Source: Burkholderia sp. Nafp2/4-1b
GTDB taxonomy: Bacteria > Pseudomonadota > Gammaproteobacteria > Burkholderiales > Burkholderiaceae
NCBI RefSeq assembly: GCF_003635165.1
Contig: NZ_ML058605.1
Location: 124,001-188,000 of the forward strand
Reading direction: 5' to 3'
DNA length: 64,000 nt
Below are positions 8,424-17,760 of this stretch, piece after piece (the stretch's first letter is position 1; each line of letters opens with the position of its first letter). A program made the translations under genes and the position numbers. The notes under the pieces were generated by a model. That model ran no database searches and had not been told where the DNA came from. It saw only the letters and a list, made by a program, of their open reading frames with translations.

Positions 8424-9656
8424 TCAGCGCCGCGGCATCAGATCCGCGCCGCGACACGCGGGCTCGGGCGCGTTGCGCAGCCCGAGCAGCGTGAAGCCGT
8501 TGCGCTCCTGACGGATCACCGCGTAGCGACGCGCGACCGTTTCTCCCGCCTTGCCCGTCAGATCCAGTTCGACCTGGTAGCGATCCTTGCTGTCGGAACA
8601 GCCGCGTACCGGGCCGTATGCGAAGCCGATATCGGGCGCCTTGCTTTCCGCGTTGAATGCCTGCCGGGCTTTCAGTGCTGCCGCGGCGGCCGCCGGTTCG
8701 CTCCACGCGCGCGCGAGCGCGTCGTCCACCTTCAGCCATTCGTCGACGAAATCGCGGCCGTTCGCCGCCGCCGGCTGCACGCGTTGCACGGTGTCGCCGT
8801 CGACGCGATAGCGGAAGATGCCCGGCCGCGTCATCACGTCGCCGTCGAGTGAGCCGACCGTCGTGCGCAGCTCGAAGCCGTCGGCGCGCACCTTGAAGCG
8901 GATCGCATCGTCGTCGATCACGTAACCGTGTGCGGTGTGGAACAGCGTGCGCTGCGCGGCCGTGCCGTTGGCCGGCGCGACCACGTCCGCGCCGAAGCGG
9001 CTCCAGCGCGACGAGCACCACGGCGTGCCGTGGACGACCGCCACCTGTCCGCCGGGCAACGCGCCGAACCAGAAGCCGCCGCCGTATGCGCCGCCGATGT
9101 CCTGGTAGTCGTCGGCCTGCCAGCGCAGCACGCGCCGCCAGCCGCCGTTTTCCCACGCGTAGGCAGTGAGCAGGTTGTCGTCGCCGCACGCGATGTCGAA
9201 GCTGGCGCGCACGAAGAGTAGCGGGCGGGACGTGCCGTCGCGCGCGACGTCGACGTCCGGGTTGCGACCGAACGCCGATTCGCCGTTTTTCGGCTGGGCC
9301 GGTTGCGCCGGTACGCCGAGCGTTGCGGCCAGCGTACGTTTCAGTGCGGCCGGCTCGACGTGTTCGTCGCTGCACGCGAGCCGCGCGTCGATCGCGCCGA
9401 CGAGCGCCTGCTTGTACGCACGAATCGCGTCGCGCAAAGGCGGCGAAACGTCGACGGTGCCGCCGCCGTCGTTTTCCGGGTTGGGGGCGCGTTGCACGCG
9501 GTGCTGCGCGTCGAGCGCCGCGCGTGCGGCGGCGTCGGCGGCGGGGCAGGGGCTGGCGGCGAAGCTCGCGGCCGGCAGCATGACAAGTGCGCACAGCACC
9601 GGCGCGGCGTACTTCAGCGTCTTCTTCATTGATGACGTGTTGTTCTGGTTTTCCAT
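8424..9656 (-). CDS. Secreted protein of unknown function
   Basis: I do not recognise this 410-residue family. An N-terminal signal peptide is clear: a short polar stretch, MKKTLKYAAP, a hydrophobic core and an ASFAASP cleavage region near residue 34. The mature part has several Trp/Gly-rich segments (GGAYGGGFWFGALPGG at about residues 190-205) and scattered cysteines (CPAAD, LACSDE, IACGDD, PWCSS, GCSD, PACRG) that may form disulfides in the periplasm. No catalytic motif is evident. The start may be the ATG ten codons downstream, which begins directly at MKKTL. It lies alone on the minus strand, followed by a gap before the converging lipoprotein gene. Confidence 0.7.
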   Translation of the reverse strand: MENQNNTSSMKKTLKYAAPVLCALVMLPAASFAASPCPAADAAARAALDAQHRVQRAPNPENDGGGTVDVSPPLRDAIRAYKQALVGAIDARLACSDEHVEPAALKRTLAATLGVPAQPAQPKNGESAFGRNPDVDVARDGTSRPLLFVRASFDIACGDDNLLTAYAWENGGWRRVLRWQADDYQDIGGAYGGGFWFGALPGGQVAVVHGTPWCSSRWSRFGADVVAPANGTAAQRTLFHTAHGYVIDDDAIRFKVRADGFELRTTVGSLDGDVMTRPGIFRYRVDGDTVQRVQPAAANGRDFVDEWLKVDDALARAWSEPAAAAAALKARQAFNAESKAPDIGFAYGPVRGCSDSKDRYQVELDLTGKAGETVARRYAVIRQERNGFTLLGLRNAPEPACRGADLMPRR

Positions 9657-9718
9657 CGTTTGAGTCGGGGAATCGTTACGGCCGACGATTCATTCCGAAC
9701 GAGCCCGGTACGCGTGCT

Positions 9719-10207
9719 TCAACCCGCCGCATCCTCCGCCTTCCAGTCCCCCGACTTCCCGCCGCGCTTCTCCCTGACGCTCACCTCGGTGATCACCATC
9801 CCGCGATCGACGGCCTTGCACATGTCGTACACGGTCAGCAGCCCGACCTGCACGGCGGTCAGCGCTTCCATCTCGACGCCGGTCCGCCCGAACGTCTCGA
9901 CCTGCGCGACGCAGTGCACGCCCGGCAGCGCGTCGTCGAGCTCGAAGTCGACGGCCACGCGCGTGAGCGCGAGCGGGTGACACAGCGGAATCAGATCGGC
10001 GGTGCGCTTCGCGCCCTGGATCGCGGCGATGCGCGCGACGCCGAGCACGTCGCCTTTCTTCGCCTTGCCGTCGCGGATCAGCGCGAACGTCGCCGGCAGC
10101 ATCCGGATCGTGCCGCGCGCGACCGCGATGCGCTGGGTTTCCTGCTTGCCGCCGACGTCGACCATGTGCGCGTGGCCCGCGGCGTCGAAATGGGTAAGTC
10201 CTGACAT
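9719..10207 (-). CDS. moaC: Cyclic pyranopterin monophosphate synthase MoaC
   Basis: MoaC converts the MoaA product 3',8-cyclo-GTP to cyclic pyranopterin monophosphate, the first intermediate of molybdenum cofactor synthesis. The 162-residue protein matches the family length. It shows the active-site segments [16 protein letters not shown] (near residue 65) and [23 protein letters not shown] (near residue 113). The ATG at 10207, giving MSGLTHFD, is chosen over one 42 bases upstream. No other moa genes are in the window. The M48 protease gene diverges from it after about 270 bases. Confidence 0.96.
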   Translation of the reverse strand: MSGLTHFDAAGHAHMVDVGGKQETQRIAVARGTIRMLPATFALIRDGKAKKGDVLGVARIAAIQGAKRTADLIPLCHPLALTRVAVDFELDDALPGVHCVAQVETFGRTGVEMEALTAVQVGLLTVYDMCKAVDRGMVITEVSVREKRGGKSGDWKAEDAAG

Positions 10208-10480
10208 GTCTTGCTCCAGTGGAACGGCGTGCGCGCGCGAGCACGTCACCCGATTCTGCTTCGCGATCGGCCGCGGCGCCGACTCCGGCTTCCGCGCGCC
10301 AAACGATCCAACGGTTCAACGGGCGCCTATCATAGCAGTGGCCTGCGCGACGCCAGGCGCGCAGATCGCGCGTGCGCCGCACCGAACAGTCGCGATCGCA
10401 CCGGTACAATGACCCGAATATTCAGACCAAACGCCGCGATGCGCGCCCGGCGCGCGGGACGGCGTCGTTTTCATCCTGCC

Positions 10481-12181
10481 ATGCGTGTCAAACAGTTGCT
10501 TGCCGTGTTGCTGTCGACGGCGCTCGTGCTGCCGCCGAGCGGCTACGCACAGCGTGCGTCCGCGCCGCCGCTCGAACCGGCGGCCGACGCATCGCCGTCG
10601 CTTTCGATGGTGCCGGCCGGCATCGCGACCGGCGTATTCGGCACCTACGGCGGCGCGGAAAGCCGCTTCTCGGGGAGCGGCGCCGACGGCGGGTCCGCGC
10701 CCGTCGCGAGCCTGCGCGCACCGCTGCGCGCACTGGAACTGCCCGATCTCGGCGACGGCTCCGGCGGTTCGCTCACGCCGCAGGCCGAGCGCCGCCTCGG
10801 CGAGCGCGTGATGCGCGAAGTGCGGCGCGACCCGGACTATCTCGACGACTGGCTGGTGCGCGACTACCTGAACGGGATTGCGAAGCGGCTCGCAGCCGCG
10901 GCGGCCGCGCGCTTCATCGGCGGCTATACGCCGGACTTCGAGCTGTTCCCGGTGCGCGATGCGCAGATCAACGCGTTCTCGATGCCGGGCGGCTTCATCG
11001 GGATCAACAGCGGGCTGGTCGTCACGACGCAGACGGAGTCCGAGCTCGCGTCGGTGGTCGGCCACGAGATGGGTCACGTGCTGCAGCGGCACATCGCGCG
11101 GATGATCGGCGCAAACGAGAAGACCGGCTACACCGCGCTCGCGACGATGCTGCTCGGCGTGCTGGCGGGCGTGCTCGCACGCAGCGGCGATCTCGGCAGC
11201 GCGATCGCGATGGGCGGGCAGGCATACGCGGTCGACAACCAGCTGCGCTTCTCGCGCTCGGCCGAGCGCGAGGCCGATCGCGTCGGGTTCCAGCTGCTAG
11301 CCGGTGCGGGCTACGATCCGTACGGCATGCCGGGCTTCTTCGAGCGGCTCGAACGCGCGTCGATGGGCGACGCGGGCGTGCCGGCCTATGCGCGCACGCA
11401 CCCCCTGACGGGCGAGCGGATCGCCGACATGGAGGATCGCGCGCGTCGCGCGCCGTACCGGCAGCCGCGCCAGTCGGCCGAGTACGGCTTCGTGCGTGCG
11501 CGGCTGCGGATCCTGCAGAACCGTGCGCCGAACGACATCGCGGCCGAGGCGCGCCGGATGCAGCTCGAACTCGACGATCGTACCGCGCCGAACGTCGCGG
11601 CGAACGAATACGGAATCGCGCTCGCGAACACGCTGCTCGGCCAGTACGATGCGGCCGACAAGGCGCTCGCGGCGGCGCGCACCGCGTTCGAAGCACGCGA
11701 GCGGCACGCGAACGACCCGGCGACGAGTTCGCCGAGCCTCGACGTGCTCGCCGCCGACATCGCCCGCCGCGCGGGCCGGACCGACGATGCGGTGCGGCTC
11801 GCGGCACTTGCGCAGCGGCGCTGGCCGGCGTCGCACGCGGCGATCGTTGCGCACCTGCAGGCGCTGATCGCCGCGCGCCGCTTCGCCGACGCGCAGGCGC
11901 TCGCGCGCACGCAGGCGCAAGCGGACCCCGAGCAGCCGGACTGGTGGGACTACCTCGCGAAGGCGAGCGACGGCCGCGGCGACGTACTTGCGCGGCGCCG
12001 CGCGCTCGCGGAAAAGCTGGCGCTCGACGGCGCGTGGCCGTCGGCGATCCGCCAGTTGAAGGAGGCGCGCGATGCGAAGGACGTGTCGTTCTACGACCAG
12101 TCGATGATCGGCGCGCGGCTGCTGGAATTCGAGGCGCGCTACAAGGAAGAGCGCGACGATGAGAAGAACGGCCGCGGATGA
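10481..12181 (+). CDS. M48-family periplasmic metalloprotease with TPR region (BepA-like)
   Basis: The 566-residue protein has an N-terminal signal peptide (cleavage after a SGYAQ-type site near residue 23). A zinc-protease domain carries HEMGH at residues 195-199, with a third ligand Glu in SAEREADRVG near residue 263. The C-terminal half is helical and Ala-rich with TPR-like repeats. This is the layout of BepA/YfgC-type quality-control proteases that act on outer-membrane proteins. I chose the ATG at 10481 because it begins the signal peptide; the open frame extends upstream to 10211 without coding character. A minus-strand gene converges just after it. Confidence 0.88.
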   Translation: MRVKQLLAVLLSTALVLPPSGYAQRASAPPLEPAADASPSLSMVPAGIATGVFGTYGGAESRFSGSGADGGSAPVASLRAPLRALELPDLGDGSGGSLTPQAERRLGERVMREVRRDPDYLDDWLVRDYLNGIAKRLAAAAAARFIGGYTPDFELFPVRDAQINAFSMPGGFIGINSGLVVTTQTESELASVVGHEMGHVLQRHIARMIGANEKTGYTALATMLLGVLAGVLARSGDLGSAIAMGGQAYAVDNQLRFSRSAEREADRVGFQLLAGAGYDPYGMPGFFERLERASMGDAGVPAYARTHPLTGERIADMEDRARRAPYRQPRQSAEYGFVRARLRILQNRAPNDIAAEARRMQLELDDRTAPNVAANEYGIALANTLLGQYDAADKALAAARTAFEARERHANDPATSSPSLDVLAADIARRAGRTDDAVRLAALAQRRWPASHAAIVAHLQALIAARRFADAQALARTQAQADPEQPDWWDYLAKASDGRGDVLARRRALAEKLALDGAWPSAIRQLKEARDAKDVSFYDQSMIGARLLEFEARYKEERDDEKNGRG

Positions 12182-12217
12182 CGGCCGCCGGGCAACGCAA
12201 CGGCGGCGGCTGCGCGC

Positions 12218-12826
12218 TCAGCTTTCGACGTTACCGTTGCCGACGACCAGCGACGCGTCTTCACACGCCCGCTGCGCAGGGCTCGGCACGAATCCGAACG
12301 TCGTCGGCACGTCCGCGCAGGCGACGTTGCCGAGCGGCAGCGTGTGCCCGTCGCGCCAGCGCAGCACGGGCGGCGTCGCGTCGAAGTCCGCATGATCGGC
12401 GAACAGGCCGAGATCGTGGTCGTGCAGCGCCGCGATGCGCGGCGGCGTGCCGGCCGCGCCGAACAGCACGCCGCCCGCATCGTCGAGCCACGCGGCGTCC
12501 GGTTCGAACGGCGCGCCGGTCTGGTCGGCGAGCGTGAGCTGCCCGTCGCGCTCGGCGAGGCGCACGACCCACGGCGTATAGGCGAGCTCGACATACACGC
12601 GCTGCGGCCCGTTCTGGAAGAACCACTGGCCGTGCGCGTCGCAATCGTAGTTGCGCCCGATGAACGCGTTCAGCGCCGCGTGCCGGACCGGCGAGCCGAG
12701 TTCGCCGGCGGCCTGCGCGGCGTCGTCGCGCAGCCGCCACTCGCCGCGCCGGTCGAGCAGCAGCCAGCCGGTGCAGTGCGGTACGTTCGGCCACTTGGCG
12801 AGGGCCTGCTTGACGATGTCATCCAT
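12218..12826 (-). CDS. Conserved protein of unknown function
   Basis: This 202-residue soluble protein has no signal peptide and no motif I can assign. It opens with MDDIVKQALAKWPNVPHCTGWLLLDRRGEW and later has GRNYDCDAHGQWFFQNGPQRVYVEL, a pattern I associate with a DUF conserved in Burkholderiales whose number I cannot give with certainty. Its start overlaps the end of the upstream YheT-type hydrolase gene by eight bases, so the two are translationally coupled and probably function together or are at least co-expressed. Confidence 0.75.
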   Translation of the reverse strand: MDDIVKQALAKWPNVPHCTGWLLLDRRGEWRLRDDAAQAAGELGSPVRHAALNAFIGRNYDCDAHGQWFFQNGPQRVYVELAYTPWVVRLAERDGQLTLADQTGAPFEPDAAWLDDAGGVLFGAAGTPPRIAALHDHDLGLFADHADFDATPPVLRWRDGHTLPLGNVACADVPTTFGFVPSPAQRACEDASLVVGNGNVES

Positions 12827-13856
12827 GGTCGACGAATTTTGAGCAATAGCCGAACACCCGCGCCGACAGCCAGTCGAGACGGCCGGGGAACGGCCCGGTC
12901 ATGAATCCCGCATGGCCGCCGTGCGCGGGCTGGTCGAGCTCGACGGCCGGCGAAACGTCGGCGGCGCTCGGCAGCGCCGATTCGGGCAGGAACGGATCGT
13001 TGCGCGCGTTGAGGATCAGCGTGGGCACGTCGATTGCGGGCAGCAGCGGGCGCGTGGTGGCCTGCGTCCAGTAGTCGTCGGCGTTGGCGAAGCCGTGCAG
13101 CGGCGCGGTCACGACTTCGTCGAAGTCGCGCATCGTCACGGCCGCCAGCATCGCGTCGCGATCGAACAACCCTGGATACTGGTCGAGCTTCGCGAGCGCC
13201 TTGCGCTTCAGCGTCTTCAGGAAGCTGCGCGTATAGACCATCGCGAAGCCCTGCGACAGCGCGCGGCCGCCGGCGTGCACGTCGATCGGCGTCGAGATCG
13301 CGGCGGCCGCGTGCACGATCGACGTGTCGCTGCGATGCTCGCCGAGCCAGCGCAGCAGCACGTTGCCGCCGAGCGACACGCCGGCCGCGACGATCGGCCC
13401 GCGATGCTGCGCGGCGAGCCGGCGCAGGATCCAGTCGACTTCGGCGCTGTCGGCGAGATGGTAGAAGCGCGGCTGCCGGTTGAGCTCGCCGCTGCAACTG
13501 CGAAAGTGCGGGACGACCGCGTGCCAGCCCTGCGCGCGCGCGGCGGCCATCATCGCCAGCGCGTAGTGCGAGCCGGAACTGCCTTCGAGGCCGTGGAACA
13601 GCACGAACAGCGGCGCGTCGGGCGGCGGCGCCGCGCTGTCGAGATGCGCGACCCAGTCGAGATCGATGAAGTCGTGGTCGGGGGTTTCCCATCGCTCTCG
13701 TCGGTACGCGACAACCGGACGCCGCGCGAACAGCGCGGGCACGATGGTTTGCACATGGCTGTTCGGCAGCCAGCGCGGTGCGCGATAGCGCAATGAATCG
13801 TCGTCGGGGGCCGGGGCCCCGGTCAGCGGCGAGGTGGGCGGAGAAGCCGTACTCAT
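12819..13856 (-). CDS. YheT-type alpha/beta hydrolase
   Basis: The 345-residue protein belongs to the YheT/ABHD1-3 group of alpha/beta hydrolases. It has the typical entry LPNSHVQTIVPALF near residue 32 and the GLEGSSGSHYALAM oxyanion region. The nucleophile elbow is GVSLGGN, with Ser as the predicted nucleophile, followed by LLRWLGEH. A catalytic-acid segment (LILNARNDPFLP) and GGHAGF with the catalytic His follow near the C-terminus. Substrates of bacterial YheT proteins are not established; lipid or polyhydroxyalkanoate esters are guesses. It overlaps the following gene by eight bases. Confidence 0.88.
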   Translation of the reverse strand: MSTASPPTSPLTGAPAPDDDSLRYRAPRWLPNSHVQTIVPALFARRPVVAYRRERWETPDHDFIDLDWVAHLDSAAPPPDAPLFVLFHGLEGSSGSHYALAMMAAARAQGWHAVVPHFRSCSGELNRQPRFYHLADSAEVDWILRRLAAQHRGPIVAAGVSLGGNVLLRWLGEHRSDTSIVHAAAAISTPIDVHAGGRALSQGFAMVYTRSFLKTLKRKALAKLDQYPGLFDRDAMLAAVTMRDFDEVVTAPLHGFANADDYWTQATTRPLLPAIDVPTLILNARNDPFLPESALPSAADVSPAVELDQPAHGGHAGFMTGPFPGRLDWLSARVFGYCSKFVDHG

Positions 13857-13889
13857 GATCGCCCCGCTAATGCGTTGCTTCGTATTTCG

Positions 13890-14336
13890 TCAGTGCAGCG
13901 GACCCTGCCCGTGACGGATCTTCGCGGCGAATTGTCCGGCCGCTTGTTCAGGAATCAGGCTCGCGTGGATATGCGCGATGCGCCACTCGCCGCGTTCGTG
14001 GATCATCACGTACGTGGCGAAAACCATGTCGGGTTCGGCCGTCAGGTCGGCCTGCTGATGTGCCTCGGCGATCGTGTAGACGACGGTGCCGAGACTGTCG
14101 TACACGCGAATGTCGAGCGGCTCGATCGTGACCGGGCGCGTCGCGAGCCGGTTGGCCAGCCCGCTGCGGATCTGATCGAGCCCGTGCAGATGCTCGCCGT
14201 CGGCCCACACGCAGCTGGCGAAGTCCTCGTCGATCCACAACCCCAGCAGCGCGTCGAGATTGGCATCGGCGACGGCCTGGTAGTAGGCGTTCAGCGTATC
14301 GGCAGCGGCTTCGAAAAGGCGGGCAAAACGTGGCAT
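13890..14336 (-). CDS. NTF2-like (SnoaL-type) protein
   Basis: The 148-residue protein has the compact cone-shaped NTF2-like fold signature. An N-terminal helix pair (FEAAADTLNAYYQAVADANLDALLGLW) is followed by alternating beta strands such as VTIEPLDIRVYDSLGTVVYTI and WRIAHIHASLIPEQAA. Proteins like this act as small enzymes or ligand-binding domains, and no specific activity can be assigned. There is no signal peptide. It is on the minus strand just upstream of the YheT-type gene (33-base gap), suggesting a three-gene transcript 14336-12218. Confidence 0.75.
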   Translation of the reverse strand: MPRFARLFEAAADTLNAYYQAVADANLDALLGLWIDEDFASCVWADGEHLHGLDQIRSGLANRLATRPVTIEPLDIRVYDSLGTVVYTIAEAHQQADLTAEPDMVFATYVMIHERGEWRIAHIHASLIPEQAAGQFAAKIRHGQGPLH

Positions 14337-14451
14337 CGGGATTATCTCTCGCGCGCGTCGCGCGCCGTATTCAGCACGGCGGCCCGGATGGGGCCGCCAT
14401 ACACCGGTGAATCGGATTGCCCGGCGCGCCGTGCGACGCTGCCGGTCAGGG

Positions 14452-15489
14452 TCAGCGCTGCCCGACGAGCATGCCGCGCAAATCGCCGAATACCTGCTCG
14501 GGACCGAGTTCGCGCAGGCAGTTCAGATGGCCGAGCGGGCACTCGCGTTCGAAGCAGGGACTGCATTCGAGATGTAACCATTGTACCTTCGCCAGCTCGG
14601 ACAGCGGAGGGGTGTGGCGCGGATCCGTCGACCCGTACAGCGCGACGAGCGGCCGGCGCAGCGCGGCGGCCACGTGCATCAGCCCGGAATCGTTGGTCAC
14701 GACCGCGTTCGCGCGCGCGATCAGCGCGCATGCCTCGGACAGCGACGTCTGCCCGCACAGATTGCGCACGTTCGGTGCGTGGTCGGCGATCGCCTGCGCG
14801 GCCGCCGCATCCTTCTGCGAGCCGAGCGCGACGATCTGCGTGTACGGGAACGACTGGTGGACGATCGTCGCGAGCGTCGCGAAGTGCTCGGGCGGCCAGC
14901 GCTTGGCCGGGCCGTATTCGGCACCCGGGCAGAACACGACGAGCGGCTTGCGCGTATCGAGGTTGAAACGCGCGGACACGCGCGCCGTCTCGTTCAGGTC
15001 GGCATCGAGGCGCGGCGCGGGCAGCGTCTTCATCGATTCGGGCAGCTTCGCGCCCGGCGCGTACGCGAGCGCCGCGTAGTGCGTCGTCATCGGCGGCCGC
15101 TCGGCCGACTTGTCGGGGTTCGCGTGCCGCACGTTGAGCAGCCCGTAGCGGTGCTCGCCCGTGTAGCCGATCCGCAGCGGGATGTTCGCGAGCCACGGGA
15201 TCACCGCGGACTTCAGCGAATTCGGCAGCACGTACGCCGCGTCGTAGCCGACGTCGCGCAGGTCGCTCGCGAGCTGCCAGCGGCGCAGCAGCTGCAGCTT
15301 GCCGTGCGCGAGGTCGGTCGCGTAGACATCGTGGATCTCGGGCATCCGCTCGAGCACGGGCGCGACCCAGGTGGGCGCGACGGCATCGATCGCGATGCGG
15401 GGATGGAGTTTCTTCAGCAGCGCAAAAAGCGGCTGCGCCATCAATGCGTCACCGATCCAGTTCGGTGCGATAACCAGCGCTCGACGCAT
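14452..15489 (-). CDS. waaF: ADP-heptose:LPS heptosyltransferase II
   Basis: WaaF adds the second heptose to the lipopolysaccharide inner core at the cytoplasmic face. The 345-residue protein has the GT9-family N-terminus MRRALVIAPNWIGDALMAQPL, including the WIGD motif. The donor-binding half holds VVFCPGAEYGPAKRWP, NLCGQTSLSEACALI and VVTNDSGLMHVAAALRRPLVALYGSTDP, all diagnostic for WaaF/WaaC enzymes. It also has PLSELAKVQWLHLECSPCFERECPLGH near the end, typical of heptosyltransferase II. It is the last gene of a minus-strand run after ilvE and the zinc-finger gene. Confidence 0.95.
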   Translation of the reverse strand: MRRALVIAPNWIGDALMAQPLFALLKKLHPRIAIDAVAPTWVAPVLERMPEIHDVYATDLAHGKLQLLRRWQLASDLRDVGYDAAYVLPNSLKSAVIPWLANIPLRIGYTGEHRYGLLNVRHANPDKSAERPPMTTHYAALAYAPGAKLPESMKTLPAPRLDADLNETARVSARFNLDTRKPLVVFCPGAEYGPAKRWPPEHFATLATIVHQSFPYTQIVALGSQKDAAAAQAIADHAPNVRNLCGQTSLSEACALIARANAVVTNDSGLMHVAAALRRPLVALYGSTDPRHTPPLSELAKVQWLHLECSPCFERECPLGHLNCLRELGPEQVFGDLRGMLVGQR

Positions 15490-15552
15490 CAGGTCGACTT
15501 CCGATGTCGTAATGAAGCACGGCGCAGGTGCACCGCGTTCGGGTTGTCAGAA

Positions 15553-15592
15553 CAGGAAAAGGGCGGCGCGCCGGGGTTCCGGCTACGCCGCC
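15553..15592 (-). terminator. Probable terminator after the zinc-finger gene
   Basis: On the minus strand a seven-bp GC stem (GGCGGCG with CGCCGCC) encloses a second CCGG pairing and is followed by TTTTCCTG. It lies about 36 bases after the stop of the zinc-finger gene and 60 bases before waaF, so waaF may need its own promoter or read-through. Confidence 0.5.
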
Positions 15593-15628
15593 TCGCGTGC
15601 GGCGGGCCCGCGGGCCCGGCTGGCGGGC

Positions 15629-15823
15629 TCAGTGGCCCTTGACCACCTCGCCGTCGCGCAGCTTGTAGCGCGTGCCGCAGTACGGGCAGCGCGCCTCGCC
15701 GTGCGACACGTCGATGAACACGCGCGGATGCGCGCTCCAGCGCGCCATCGCCGGGTTCGGGCAGTAGGCGGGGAGATCCTTGGCCGTCAGCTCGACCAGC
15801 GGCATTTCCTTGATTTCACTCAT
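15629..15823 (-). CDS. Small zinc-finger protein (zf-CHCC, NDUFS6-like)
   Basis: This 64-residue protein carries the Cys/His pattern of the zf-CHCC family: an upstream CPNP with later His residues, then RCPYCGTRY. The family is related to the NDUFS6/13-kDa accessory subunit of respiratory complex I, but in bacteria its role is unknown. It starts 50 bases after the ilvE stop on the same strand, with an RBS-like AGAGAAAG, and this ilvE neighbour is common in Burkholderiales as far as I recall. Confidence 0.88.
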   Translation of the reverse strand: MSEIKEMPLVELTAKDLPAYCPNPAMARWSAHPRVFIDVSHGEARCPYCGTRYKLRDGEVVKGH

Positions 15824-15873
15824 GAGACTTTCTCTTATCACTCTTTGGTGGGGCGGTCGGTGGCGCGGCGCGC

Positions 15874-16797
15874 TCAGACCTTCGTCAGCCAGTGCGCGTA
15901 CTTCGCGTTCTTGCCCGACACGATATCGAAAAACGCCGACTGGAGCTTTTCCGTGACGGGGCCGCGCGCGCCGCTGCCGATCGTGCGGTTGTCGAGTTCG
16001 CGGATCGGCGTGACTTCGGCGGCCGTGCCGGTGAAGAACGCTTCGTCCGACGTGTAGACCTCGTCGCGCGTGATGCGCTTCTCGATCACCTCGATGCCGG
16101 CGTCCTTCGCGAGCGTGATGATCGTGTCGCGCGTGATACCGTCGAGGCACGACGACAGGTCGGGCGTGTACAGCTTGCCGTTGTTGACCAGGAAGAAGTT
16201 CTCGCCGGAGCCTTCCGACACGTAGCCGTCGACGTCGAGCAGCAGCGCTTCGTCGTAGCCGTCGGCGGTGGCTTCCTGGTTCGCGAGGATCGAGTTGACG
16301 TACCAGCCGGACGCCTTCGCGCGCACCATCGACACGTTCACGTGGTGGCGCGTGAACGACGACGTCTTCACGCGGATGCCCTTCGCGAGGCCGTCCTCGC
16401 CGAGGTACGCGCCCCACGGCCACGCGGCGATCGCGACGTGGATCGTGTTGCCCTTGGCCGACACACCGAGCTTTTCCGGGCCGACCCAGATGATCGGGCG
16501 CAGGTAGCACGACTCGAGCTTGTTTTCGCGCACGACTTCGAGCTGCGCGGCTTCGAGGGTTTCCCGGTCGAACGGCACGTCCATCTGGAAGATCTTCGCC
16601 GAATTCTGCAGACGCTTGGTGTGCTCGGGCAGGCGGAAGATCGCGGTGCTGCCGTCGGCCGTCTTGTACGCGCGCACGCCCTCGAAGACGCCCATGCCGT
16701 AGTGCAGCGTATGGGTCAGGACGTGGATCTTGGCGTCGCGCCAGTCGATCAGCTTGCCGTCCATCCAGATCTTGCCGTCGCGGTCGGCCATTGACAT
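15874..16797 (-). CDS. ilvE: Branched-chain amino acid aminotransferase
   Basis: IlvE is a PLP-dependent class IV transaminase performing the last step of Leu, Ile and Val synthesis and the first of their breakdown. The 307 residues are close to the E. coli length of 309. Lys161 (MVRAKASGWYVNS) matches the Schiff-base lysine. Other signature segments are HTLHYGMGVFEGVRAYKT near residue 30 and GSGENFFLVNNG and DGITRDTIITLA in the C-terminal half. I chose the ATG at 16797 (MSMADRDGKIWMDG), with the RBS AGGAG just upstream; the longer open frame upstream is not conserved. It is divergent from azlCD, a branched-chain amino acid exporter, across a 207-base gap. Confidence 0.96.
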   Translation of the reverse strand: MSMADRDGKIWMDGKLIDWRDAKIHVLTHTLHYGMGVFEGVRAYKTADGSTAIFRLPEHTKRLQNSAKIFQMDVPFDRETLEAAQLEVVRENKLESCYLRPIIWVGPEKLGVSAKGNTIHVAIAAWPWGAYLGEDGLAKGIRVKTSSFTRHHVNVSMVRAKASGWYVNSILANQEATADGYDEALLLDVDGYVSEGSGENFFLVNNGKLYTPDLSSCLDGITRDTIITLAKDAGIEVIEKRITRDEVYTSDEAFFTGTAAEVTPIRELDNRTIGSGARGPVTEKLQSAFFDIVSGKNAKYAHWLTKV

Positions 16798-17004
16798 AGG
16801 ATTCTCCTGGAAGCAGTGAGGTGCTGCGGGTTGTGTGCAGCGTTGAGCTGCAAAGACGCTTATTTTAGCGTCATTTGGCGTCGATCCGGTCGGTCGGCAC
16901 AGGGCCGGCGCTATAATCGACCGGTACCGATTCCAATAACGACGGGCCATGCCGGCAGGAGACGCCGGCGCCCGGACGAACCGCCCGCTGCGGCCCGCTT
17001 TCCC

Positions 17005-17760
17005 ATGCTCGCTCGATTGTCCGCCACCGACCGCTTCGCGCTGATCCAAGGCGCGCGCGACTATTCCCCGACACTGATGGCGATCCTCTCCTGGGGGCTC
17101 GTCACCGGCATCGCGATGAGCAAGTCGGTGATGACGCTCGGGCAGGCGAGTGCGATGTCGATCCTCGTGTACGCGGGCTCGTCGCAGCTCGCGGTGCTGC
17201 CGCTCCTCGTCGCGAAGCTGCCGGTCTGGACGATCCTGCTCACGGCCGCGATGGTCAACATGCGTTTCGTGATCTTCAGCGCCGGGCTTGCGCCCCATTT
17301 TTCCTACCTGCCGCTTTGGCGGCGCCTCGCGATCGGCTATTTCAACGGCGACGTGATCTACCTGCTGTTCCAGAAACAGGGCTTCGCGTACGGCCACGTG
17401 CCCGGCAAGGAAGCGTACTTCTGGGGGATGGCGCTTGCGAGCTGGCTGTCGTGGCAGGTGTCGTCGCTCGCCGGCATCCTGCTCGCGAGCTTCTTTCCCG
17501 CGAGCTGGGGGCTGGAGCTGGCCGGCACGCTCGCACTGATCCCGATCATGGTGTCGGCGGTCGCGAACCGCTCGACGCTCGCGGCCGTCGCGGTCGCGGG
17601 CATCGTGTCGCTGATCGCGTTCGACCTGCCGTACCGGCTCGCGCTGCCGATCGCGGTGCTGGCCGCGCTGGCGGCCGGCTGCACGGCCGATTTCTTCGTC
17701 GAACGCGCCGACTGGCGCCGCATCCGCACCGAAACCGTGCACGAAAAGGAAATCGATTGA
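17005..17760 (+). CDS. azlC: AzlC-family branched-chain amino acid exporter, large subunit
   Basis: This 251-residue membrane protein has about seven helices and the AzlC signature near the N-terminus (YSPTLMAILSWGLVTGIAMSKS), then LVYAGSSQLAVLPLL and MVNMRFVIFSAGLAPHF. AzlC and AzlD together form exporters of branched-chain amino acids (BrnFE and YgaZH types). The start at 17005 is the best fit to the first conserved segment; in-frame codons farther upstream exist. The azlD start overlaps its stop codon, indicating tight translational coupling. ilvE is transcribed divergently next to it. Confidence 0.88.
   Translation: MLARLSATDRFALIQGARDYSPTLMAILSWGLVTGIAMSKSVMTLGQASAMSILVYAGSSQLAVLPLLVAKLPVWTILLTAAMVNMRFVIFSAGLAPHFSYLPLWRRLAIGYFNGDVIYLLFQKQGFAYGHVPGKEAYFWGMALASWLSWQVSSLAGILLASFFPASWGLELAGTLALIPIMVSAVANRSTLAAVAVAGIVSLIAFDLPYRLALPIAVLAALAAGCTADFFVERADWRRIRTETVHEKEID

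Noticed and set aside
16816-17004. Longer AzlC starting at 16816
   Set aside because: The added 63 residues are Arg/Pro-rich and unlike the conserved AzlC start; they cover the divergent promoter region with ilvE.
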